DNA of 55,116 nucleotides, from assembly GCA_019358975.1 (NCBI GenBank), contig JAHHIL010000036.1:1-55116 (forward strand). Direction: 5' to 3'. The notes beneath the pieces were generated by a model. That model had not been told where the DNA came from, searched no databases, and saw only the letters and a program-made list of their open reading frames with translations. This document shows positions 15,995 to 23,881 of this stretch, in pieces. Position 1 is the first letter of the stretch, and each line of letters starts with the position of its first letter. The translations under genes and the position numbers were made by a program. This DNA is from Trichocoleus desertorum ATA4-8-CV12 (GTDB lineage Bacteria; Cyanobacteriota; Cyanobacteriia; FACHB-46).

Positions 15995-16800
15995 TCCCTG
16001 AGTAAGGCGCTTAACAACATGGCTCACTTGTGCCTGGACAAAACCAGCTTTGCCAACGATCGCAATTTGATCACTGATTTTTCCAGTGATTCCTTGTCCG
16101 GCATTGTGCTTGACCGTTTACTGCGTCTACCCAAGTTAAATTCTGCTGATGAGCAAATTGGGCAATCGCCTCACCAATTGAATGTTCCGATAAACTCTCC
16201 AAAGCTGCGGCCACTTGTAGCAGTTGGTCAGTGGACGGTTGGGTTGCCATCACTTCAACGACCTGGAGCTTCCCAGTTGTTAGTGTTCCGGTTTTGTCAA
16301 AAGCGATCGCCCGCACTTGCCCAATCCATTCCAACTGTGCCCCGTTCTTGAACAAAATTCCATGTCGCGCACCGTTGGCAATTCCTGATAGCAGGGTCGG
16401 CATAATTGAAGCCATCAAGGCACAGGGCGACGCAACCACTAGAAAAATCAATGCCCGGTAAATCGTTTCTTCCCAGTTCCAACTCAACAGAAAGGGAGGT
16501 AACGTACCGAGCAAGATTCCGGAGATCACAATCACCTTGGCATAGCCACGTTCAAATCGTTCAATAAATTGCTGAGAGGGTGGTGCCTCGGTTTGAGCTT
16601 GCTGGACGAGACGAATCACTCGCTGAATTAAGCTACTTTCAGGCGGTTGGTGAATTTTGAGCCGTAATGCTCCATTGCCATTAATCGTGCCTGCAAAGAC
16701 CTCATCTCCGATTGTCTTCTCAACGGGAATCGATTCCCCTGTAATTGAAGCTTGATTCAACGTACTAAATCCTTCCATGACCAAACCATCGGTCGGTACC
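15995..16800 (-). pseudogene. P1B-4-type metal ATPase (CoaT-like), C-terminal half
   Basis: Reading leftward from GGTACC at 16795-16800, the frame gives VPTDGLVMEGFSTLNQASIT then GESIPVEK (actuator-domain TGE), the SPC metal-site motif in ASPCALMAS, and the phosphorylation motif DKTGTLT, then part of the nucleotide-binding domain. SPC (not CPC) indicates the P1B-4 subgroup, which in cyanobacteria includes the cobalt exporter CoaT. A frameshift near 16097 (one extra T) puts GQGITGKISDQIAIVGKAGF in another frame, and homology stops near 15995, so the hinge and last helices are lost. The missing N-terminal half is at 53149-53660: its last residues (KPGELVP) join exactly at the same GGTACC. Confidence 0.88.
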
Positions 16801-16950
16801 TGTTAGGCGACGATTAGATAGGCCCCGATGACAACTGCATAGGCCGCCTCTGAGATTACTTTGTCGTTCTGCTTCTAGAGTGAGATCGCGCTCCAACAAG
16901 ACCCTCAAAGCAAAGACACTAGGACTGTCTACTAACACCAATAGAAACGC

Positions 16951-17007
16951 CTAGTGCCGGGTCCAATTAAATTTCAACAACTTCAACTCTACATGAAAGC
17001 TAAAGAC
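16951..17007 (-). pseudogene. C-terminal tail of the ISKra4-type transposase
   Basis: The frame ends with VFSFHVELKLLKFNWTRH and a stop at 16951. The copy near the right end of the window encodes the same tail (VFSFHVELKLLKFNWTGH), preceded there by different residues. The common sequence ends exactly after GCTAAAGAC in both copies, which marks where the IS1-like element or a deletion joins here. Only 19 residues remain, in frame with the upstream IS1-like transposase by chance. Confidence 0.5.
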
Positions 17008-17731
17008 AGCGCTGATAGCCGTAAACGGATGCTCCAGGTAAAACCACTCCACCCCCCTTTTTCCCTGAGACCCCTTGATTTTCATGGCGACTTCTAACCC
17101 TTGCCGCCAGACCTTACGGTGATGGTACGCCCGATGGACTTCTCCTGATTTGAGGTAAACACTGGCAAGTTTCCACAAAACCTTGCCATAGCGGCGTTCA
17201 CCATCTGTAAACCAACGGATGAACTGGGCTGGTTTTGCCCAATCCCAAGCGCTTTGAGTGCCTTGCTCAAACAGTGGAGTCTGCTTTTTGCCTGCCTGGG
17301 CTGCAACCCAATAGCGACTCTCTCGTTCAATGAAATGAATTGTCCACCCTTGACTCATTTCGGGGGGGAAGGTTCTCGCCAACACGAGTATATACTTCAT
17401 CCCCTTCGAGCGTCACATCTGCTCCGACGGGCGCAGGGGGTGACCATGCAGTAGCTTGCTGAGCCAGCCTTTGCTCCCAGCGCATGATGGTTGAGTGTGA
17501 CTTGCCAAGTGAGCGTCCAGTGGCACGAATGCCCAATCCTTCTGTGCGCACATTCAAAGCTGCACTCACAATCACAGACGATGTTCGGAGCCTCGACATC
17601 GGAGTGCCGCTTCGCTCGTTGAATTGTCGGTTGCAAGCCTTGCACAGATACTTCTGGACAACACTGTCATCTTGGCGCTTGGTTGTCCCATTTTTCACCA
17701 CCTTTTGGCTTTGGCAAGTTGGGCAGTTCAT
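17008..17731 (-). pseudogene. IS1-like transposase, frameshifted and 3'-truncated
   Basis: From the ATG at 17731 the protein starts MNCPTCQSQKVVKNGTTKRQ with a CxxC zinc block and continues through SHSTIMRWEQRLAQQ (HTH) and LEGDEVYTRVGENLPP. The frame then changes at a C7 run (complement of G7 at 17362-17368); with six C it would run on as SQGWTIHFIERESRYWV...FTDGERRYGKVLWKLASVYL to HPFTAIS, where homology stops at about 17010. The normal C-terminal third (RRRQNLYAK / NWVRPHW type) is missing. The element's other end is probably at 17788 (GGTAGTGGTCTG on the complement). Inactive. Confidence 0.72.
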
Positions 17732-17788
17732 GGATGCATCCTCAACGCTGCCTTTATTTGATCTCTCATTCTTCAGCAGACCACTACC

Positions 17789-18084
17789 GAAGTGAGGACT
17801 CAACTGGCGATAGGGCAGTACGGACAATTTCTTTGCTTGCTTTGAGGTAAGGTTTAGCTCTCCCAAGGTGCTTTTGAGTCTTCTGGGTTTACCTGCTTGC
17901 GTTCCTGTAACCGTCTGGATAAAAAACTCCCTATTTCTGGGCTAACATGAGCCTGAATCTGCTGCCACACTGTCATCTCAATTCCTTCTAGTGTTTTCAT
18001 CGCAGCTGGATCACTTTCGTTATACAGGATTTGTGCAATAGCTTGGAGGTGAGCTTTGAGCGCTTGTTCTTGTTCAGGAGTCAT
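17789..18084 (-). pseudogene. ISKra4-family transposase, N-terminal fragment
   Basis: The start MTPEQEQALKAHLQAIAQIL with LEGIEMTVWQQI and HVSPEIG is the standard opening of cyanobacterial ISKra4 transposases. At a T6 run (complement near 17922-17927) the frame is lost; one more T would give IGSFFIQTVTGTQAGKPRRL followed by KSTLGELNLTSKQAKKLSVL and PYRQLSPHF, all typical. Homology ends at about 17789, where the IS1-like element begins. About 98 of the usual 450-500 residues remain. Confidence 0.7.
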
Positions 18085-18352
18085 GACTTTGGACGAGAGT
18101 AGACTCTCTCATCCTCACTGATACCGTCTGGATTGACCAGTCATGCAGTTAACCTAAGCATTATTACTCATCGCAAAGCTGACATGCTCCCGGCTTAAGT
18201 TGCGTATTTTCCTCGAAGTTTCCTAAGACACTCAACAGAATAATAGCTATAGGAACTGTAGAAGCTCAAACGGTATTCCTCCCACGAGGAAGATTTGGGT
18301 TGATTTTTGCAGTTTTGCCGAATCATGAATCGAATACTGTTTGATGATCAAT

Positions 18353-21300
18353 ATGATTAACATCTTGGGCTATAAATCTACTTATAAAATTTATGAAAGC
18401 ACTAGTACGGTTGTTTATAGAGGAAAAGATGAAACAAAGCAAGCCTCAGTTATTATCAAAACTCTAAAGTCTGACTACCCGACTCCAAAAGAACTATACA
18501 GACTTCAGCATGAATACGAGATCGCTAAAAAGCTTGAAATTGAAGGAGTTGTCAAACCCTATAGATTAGAAAAGCATGATTTAAGCTTGGCATTGATACT
18601 AGAAGACTTCGGTGGGGAGTCGTTGTCAGCTTTCTTGGATTCTGAAGCATATGACTTAAAGCAACTATTAAAAATCGGAATTCAACTAACTAGTGTTTTA
18701 GGGGAAATCCATCGGAATAATATTATACATAAAGATATTAAACCTCAAAATATTATTATTAACTTTGAAACGAATCAAGTCAAAATTGCTGACTTTTCAA
18801 TTGCATCATGCCTCTCTAGAGAAAATCAAACAATCAGTAATCCAAATCTGCTAGAAGGCACACTAGCTTACATGTCGCCAGAGCAGACTGGGCGCATGAA
18901 CCGAGTCATAGACTACCGTACAGACTTTTATTCTTTAGGGGTTACATTTTATGAAATGTTAACGGGTCAGTTGCCTTTTGTAGCCACGGACCCCATTGAA
19001 TTGGTACATTGCCATATTGCCAAAAATCCAATTTCTCCTCACCAGCTCAATCCAGAGATTCCTGAATCTGTCTCTGCGATCGTGATGAAGCTATTGGCAA
19101 AAACTGCTGAAGACAGATACCAAAGTGCCTATGGTATTAAAGCTGACTTAGAGGTTTGCCTAAATCAGCCAGAAGGCAAGGGCAAGATTGAGAGCTTCAC
19201 TCCAGGCCAGCAGGATGTCTCTGCTCAGTTCCAGATTCCACAAAAGTTGTATGGCCGAGAATTAGAAACTAAAACTTTGATGAATGCCTTTGAACGAGTT
19301 AGTCAAGGCATTACAGAGATGGTGTTAGTGGCGGGTTATTCTGGGGTTGGTAAATCAGTTTTAGTGAATGAAATTCATCGGCCTGTTGTCCGTCAAAAGG
19401 GATATTTTATCGCTGGTAAGTTTGACCAGTTTAAGCGTAATATTCCTTACTTTTCTCTTGTTCAAGCTTTTCAAGAGCTAGTGCGTCAACTCCTAACGGA
19501 GAGCGAGAGTCAAGTTATGGCCTGGCGTGAGAAATTACTGAATGAACTTGGTTCCAATGGTCAAGTCATTATTGATGTTATTCCTGAAGTTGAATTAATT
19601 ATTGGCAAGCAACCTGCTCTGCCACATCTCAGTGCCTCAGAGTCCCAAAATCGATTTAATTTAGTCTTTCAAGAATTTATTAGAGTTTTTGCGCAAAAAG
19701 AACATTCCCTAGTTTTATTTCTAGATGATCTACAATGGGCAGATTCAGCCTCTTTGAAATTAATCCAGTTGCTGATGACGGCTGCTGGTCAGCAGTGTTT
19801 GTTACTGATTGGGGCTTATCGAGATAATGAAGTTAATCTACTACATCCCCTGATCGCAACCTTAGAGGAGATTCAAAAAAACAAAGCTGCTATAGAAACA
19901 ATTACTTTATCACCCTTATCTGGTGATGACATCAGAAAACTAGTTGCTGATACATTCCGTTGCAGCTTGATGAAAGCTGATTCACTCGCTCAGTTGTTGT
20001 CAAAGAAAACAGATGGCAATCCTTTCTTCTTAACTCAGCTCCTGACCACGCTCTATCAGGAAGAATTAGTCTATTACAACACTGAAGTTGGCCTCTGGCA
20101 GTGGAAAATAGAAAAAATCCAAGATGTAGAAACCACAGATAATGTAGTTGATTTAATGGTTAAGAAGCTTCAACAACTTTCTGAATCAACGCAGAACGTA
20201 CTGAAGCTAGCAGCTTGTATTGGTAACACTTTTGATCTAAGCCTTTTAGCGATTGTTAACGAAAAATCTTTGTTTTCCACCGCTACGGAGTTATGGGAAG
20301 CTTTACAAGTAGGGTTAGTTTTACCTTTAAGTGAAGCCTACAAGCTAGTTTTGATGAACGAACTGGAGGGATTTGAGCAAGCTAGCAGTCAGGAGATTGT
20401 TGTTAGCTATCGTTTTTTACATGACCGAGTTCAGCAAGCAGCTTATTTACTAATTCCTGAAGACCACAAGAAAGAAACTCATTTAAAGATAGGGCGATCG
20501 CTACTAAAGGATATTGAAGCAGCAGAGCAAGAAGAAAACATCTTTGATATTGTTAACCAGCTTAATATTGGAGCTAGCTTAATACTCCATCAAAATGAAA
20601 AAGATGAGCTAGCCCAATTAAATTTACTGGCAGGCCGAAAAGCAAAAGCGGCAGCAGCTTACGAAACTTCACTGAAATATCTCGATACAGGCTTGGCACT
20701 CCTGCCTAGCAATAGTTGGGATTGCTGTTACAACTTGACCGCCGATCTGTATATAGAAGCCATTGAAGTGGCCTATCTAAATACTCACTTTGAAACAGCG
20801 GAAGAACTTGCCAAAGTTTTTCTCAATCATGCCCAAGACCTATTGCAGAAAGCCAAGGTCTATGAAGTAAAAATTCAGTTTTATATTGCTCAAAATCAGT
20901 TGCAGCCTGCGATCGCTAGCTCTTTAGAAGTTTTAGCAATGTTGGGTGAACCCCTAAGTGAAGAGCCTCCGAAACAGGTAGACATAGAAACATTGCTTGA
21001 TCTACCTGAATTGACTAACCCTCAGAAGCTAGCGGCTTTGCGAATCCTTATGCTGCTGACGCCAGCGGCTTTGTATGCAAATCCTGCTTTACTACCCTCG
21101 ATCGCTTTCACAATGGTCAATATTTGCATTCAGTATGGTAATTCTCCCCCTGCTGCCTATGCCTATGCCTTTTATGGGCTGATTTTGTGTGGCGGTCGCG
21201 GCAACATTAACCCTGGCTATCGCTATGGCCAGCTCGGCGTCAGAATTTTAGAGCGCTTCAATGCTAAAGAACTGAAAGGCAAAGTTTCCAATATGTTTAA

Positions 21301-23800
21301 TGTTTTTGTCAGACATTGGCAAGAACCTGTTCGCAATACCATTGAGCCTTTACGGGAGGGAGTTCAAAGCGCTTTAGAAACAGGTGATTTGGAGTATGGT
21401 TGCTATAACGCTGTCTCTTACTGTACTTATCAGATTTTTATCGGAGAGCCTTTAGCAGTCGTTCGTGAACAGCAAACTAAATATATTGCTCTAGTACAAG
21501 GTCTGAAGCAGGAATACCAAACTTACTTCTTACGGATTAACAGCCAACTAGTGCTCAACTTAATGGGTGAGGCCGAAGACCCAAACTGTTTGGTAGGCAC
21601 AAGTTTTAATGAAGTTGAGATGCTACCTGCTTTGGTTGCCTCTAAGAACTTTACTTTACTGTTCTGTGTTTACTTAGCTAAAGCTATTCTCTTCTATTTG
21701 TTGGGTGATTACGAGCAAGCAGTGTTACATGCCACATTAGCTGCAAAGCATGAGGGCAGTATGGTTGGGTTCTTACAGGTAGCTCAACTTAACTTCTACT
21801 ATTCTCTGAGCTTGTTAGCTCTTTATGCTGATGAGGAAGTGGAGGAGCAGAGCGAACTGTTAGAGCAAGTCCGAGTCAACCAGGAACGGATGCAGGAATG
21901 GGCGCACTATGCACCTGAAAACTATAGTCATAAACACCAACTCATAGAAGCAGAAATGGCTCGTGTCTCCGAGCGATATTTTGAGGCCACAGAACTCTAC
22001 GATCGTGCGATCGCAGGTGCCAGAGAGCAAGGGTATGTCCAGGAAGAAGCGATCGCCAATGAATTAGCGGCTAAGTTTTATCTCTCTCGCAATCGAGCGA
22101 AGCTAGCTCAGCACTACTTGTTGGAGGCATATCATGGTTATATCTGCTGGGGAGCAACCGCTAAAGTCAAAATTTTAGAAGAAAAGTATTCTGGACTGAT
22201 TCTGAACCCAACCCACTCTACCTCATCAGGATTGAGCCACACAAAGACATCCTCTAGCCTGATTACAGGTAGTGTGAGTGCTTTGGATGTGACCGCAATT
22301 ACTAAATCATCCCAGGCGATCGCGAGTGAACTGGTTCTCGATCAGCTGCTACAAAAGCTTTTGCGGATTGTGATGGAGAATGCAGGGGCGCAAACAAGCT
22401 GTTTGATCTTGGAGAAAGCAGGACAGTTTGTGGTGGAAGCAACGAGCAATGTAGAACAAGACGAGGTTATTTTTTGGCAATCCATTCCTATCACGTCTAG
22501 TCAGCAACTTCCTATTTCTATCGTCAACTATGTTGCTAGAACTTTGGAAAATTTAGTTCTGAGCGATGCCACCCAGGAAGGAACTTTTACTAGAGATCCT
22601 TACATTATTAAAACTCGGCCAAAGTCTATTCTTTGTACACCTATCCTCAACAAGGGTAGATTGATTGGCTTGCTGTACTTAGAAAACAACTTAACCGCAG
22701 GGGCATTTACTGCCGATCGCTTAGAGATTTTAAGTCTTCTGTCATCTCAAGTCGCCATCTCTTTAGAGAATGCTTTGCTATATAGCGATTTGGAAACAGC
22801 GACCCAGAACTTAAAACAGGCCAATATGCAACTGGAAGACTATAGCCATACGCTAGAGAAAAAGGTTGAAGAACGAACTCTACAACTCAAGGAAAACAAT
22901 ACTCAGCTGGAAGGAACGCTACATGAATTGAGGCAAGCTCAGACCCAACTGATTCAAACTGAGAAAATGTCAAGCTTGGGTCAGCTGGTGGCGGGTGTGG
23001 CTCACGAGATTAATAATCCGGTGAATTTTATTCATGGCAATCTCAATCATGCCAACGAGTATACTCGAGACTTGTTAGAACTCGTGCATCTCTATCAGCA
23101 AGAATATCCTAGTCCATCTCCTGATATTGAGACCAAAATTGACGAGATCGAATTGGACTTCTTAAGTGAGGATCTACCTAAATTGCTGAAATCGATGCGA
23201 GTTGGCGCAGAACGAATTCGGCAGATTGTGTTGTCGCTGAGAAATTTCTCTCGGCTAGATGAGGCTGATATGAAGCCAGTTGACATGCATGAAGGCATTG
23301 AGAGTACTTTGTTGATCTTGCAACATCGACTGCAAAAGAAAGAAACAGGCTTTGCGATCGAGATTTTTAAGAAGTATGGAGATTTACCACTCGTAGAATG
23401 CTATGCGGGTCAGATCAATCAAGTATTGATGAACATCCTCAGCAATGCGATCGATGCTTTAGAGGAATGCAGCGCTCGGCAGTCTAGCTGCAAACTACTA
23501 TTCACCCCAGAAGGCAAGCTACTAAACTCAGGGCTCATTCGCATTTGTACAGAGATGGTTAATCGTGATTGGGTTAGAATTCGGATTGCGGACAACGGTA
23601 TGGGGATGACAGAGGAAGTCCGCCAAAAACTTTTTGACCCCTTCTTTACCACAAAACCAGTGGGCTCCGGGACAGGTTTAGGGCTGTCAATCAGCTATCA
23701 AATCGTAGTTGAAAAGCATAAGGGCCATCTTAAATGCCTCTCTCAACTCGGAGAAGGCTCAGAGTTTATCATTGAAATTCCCACTCATTACCAAAGGTAG
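18353..23800 (+). CDS. Giant Ser/Thr kinase - AAA ATPase - GAF - histidine kinase hybrid
   Basis: This protein has about 1815 residues. Order: an STK domain (about 5-265; HRNNIIHKDIKPQN catalytic loop; APE-equivalent SPEQTGR); an AAA/ORC-like ATPase (Walker A GYSGVGKS about 328, Walker B LVLFLDDLQW about 455); a long helical TPR-like region (about 700-1290); GAF (about 1310-1475); coiled coil; HisKA with VAGVAHEINNP (about 1548); HATPase (NAIDALEE, DNGMGM, GTGLGLSIS). The magnesium loop reads DFS instead of DFG. There is no receiver domain. The start at 18353 (MINILGY) is chosen by family pattern; TTG 18341 and ATG 18344 are alternatives, and no ribosome site decides. It is cytosolic and stands alone between IS debris and the NRPS operon. 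Confidence 0.9.
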   Translation: MINILGYKSTYKIYESTSTVVYRGKDETKQASVIIKTLKSDYPTPKELYRLQHEYEIAKKLEIEGVVKPYRLEKHDLSLALILEDFGGESLSAFLDSEAYDLKQLLKIGIQLTSVLGEIHRNNIIHKDIKPQNIIINFETNQVKIADFSIASCLSRENQTISNPNLLEGTLAYMSPEQTGRMNRVIDYRTDFYSLGVTFYEMLTGQLPFVATDPIELVHCHIAKNPISPHQLNPEIPESVSAIVMKLLAKTAEDRYQSAYGIKADLEVCLNQPEGKGKIESFTPGQQDVSAQFQIPQKLYGRELETKTLMNAFERVSQGITEMVLVAGYSGVGKSVLVNEIHRPVVRQKGYFIAGKFDQFKRNIPYFSLVQAFQELVRQLLTESESQVMAWREKLLNELGSNGQVIIDVIPEVELIIGKQPALPHLSASESQNRFNLVFQEFIRVFAQKEHSLVLFLDDLQWADSASLKLIQLLMTAAGQQCLLLIGAYRDNEVNLLHPLIATLEEIQKNKAAIETITLSPLSGDDIRKLVADTFRCSLMKADSLAQLLSKKTDGNPFFLTQLLTTLYQEELVYYNTEVGLWQWKIEKIQDVETTDNVVDLMVKKLQQLSESTQNVLKLAACIGNTFDLSLLAIVNEKSLFSTATELWEALQVGLVLPLSEAYKLVLMNELEGFEQASSQEIVVSYRFLHDRVQQAAYLLIPEDHKKETHLKIGRSLLKDIEAAEQEENIFDIVNQLNIGASLILHQNEKDELAQLNLLAGRKAKAAAAYETSLKYLDTGLALLPSNSWDCCYNLTADLYIEAIEVAYLNTHFETAEELAKVFLNHAQDLLQKAKVYEVKIQFYIAQNQLQPAIASSLEVLAMLGEPLSEEPPKQVDIETLLDLPELTNPQKLAALRILMLLTPAALYANPALLPSIAFTMVNICIQYGNSPPAAYAYAFYGLILCGGRGNINPGYRYGQLGVRILERFNAKELKGKVSNMFNVFVRHWQEPVRNTIEPLREGVQSALETGDLEYGCYNAVSYCTYQIFIGEPLAVVREQQTKYIALVQGLKQEYQTYFLRINSQLVLNLMGEAEDPNCLVGTSFNEVEMLPALVASKNFTLLFCVYLAKAILFYLLGDYEQAVLHATLAAKHEGSMVGFLQVAQLNFYYSLSLLALYADEEVEEQSELLEQVRVNQERMQEWAHYAPENYSHKHQLIEAEMARVSERYFEATELYDRAIAGAREQGYVQEEAIANELAAKFYLSRNRAKLAQHYLLEAYHGYICWGATAKVKILEEKYSGLILNPTHSTSSGLSHTKTSSSLITGSVSALDVTAITKSSQAIASELVLDQLLQKLLRIVMENAGAQTSCLILEKAGQFVVEATSNVEQDEVIFWQSIPITSSQQLPISIVNYVARTLENLVLSDATQEGTFTRDPYIIKTRPKSILCTPILNKGRLIGLLYLENNLTAGAFTADRLEILSLLSSQVAISLENALLYSDLETATQNLKQANMQLEDYSHTLEKKVEERTLQLKENNTQLEGTLHELRQAQTQLIQTEKMSSLGQLVAGVAHEINNPVNFIHGNLNHANEYTRDLLELVHLYQQEYPSPSPDIETKIDEIELDFLSEDLPKLLKSMRVGAERIRQIVLSLRNFSRLDEADMKPVDMHEGIESTLLILQHRLQKKETGFAIEIFKKYGDLPLVECYAGQINQVLMNILSNAIDALEECSARQSSCKLLFTPEGKLLNSGLIRICTEMVNRDWVRIRIADNGMGMTEEVRQKLFDPFFTTKPVGSGTGLGLSISYQIVVEKHKGHLKCLSQLGEGSEFIIEIPTHYQR

Positions 23801-23823
23801 AGATAGTCTTCTGCTCCTCGCAC

Positions 23824-23853
23824 AAAAAAGGGGGCACTTACAAGAGGTGCCCC
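23824..23853 (-). terminator. Intrinsic terminator of the NRPS operon
   Basis: GGGGCAC (23831-23837) pairs with GTGCCCC (23847-23853) around a 9-nt loop. On the minus strand the stem is followed by a run of six T (complement of A6 at 23824-23829). It lies about 30 bp beyond the stop of the leftward NRPS gene and 24 bp beyond the stop of the rightward giant kinase, so it separates convergent units. The U-tract only serves the leftward transcript. Confidence 0.8.
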
Positions 23854-23881
23854 TGCAATGATCTCCTACAATTGGTGCTCT

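Larger units (their letters stand above)
16801..18084 (-). mobile_element. ISKra4-type element remnant with nested IS1-like insertion
   Basis: The left end (TGTTAGGCGACG at 16801) abuts the ATPase GGTACC site. The first 207 bp (16801-17007) are homologous, at roughly 80% by eye, to 53661-55080 minus the IS630 insertion there. The right part encodes the start of an ISKra4 transposase (to 18084). Between them an IS1-like element (about 17008-17788) is inserted and most of the ISKra4 transposase is gone. The right terminus past 18084 was not located, and no inverted copy of the left end was found nearby. Confidence 0.65.

Noticed and set aside
23831-23853. The hairpin after the giant kinase as its own terminator
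   Set aside because: The U-tract exists only on the opposite strand; it serves the NRPS operon.
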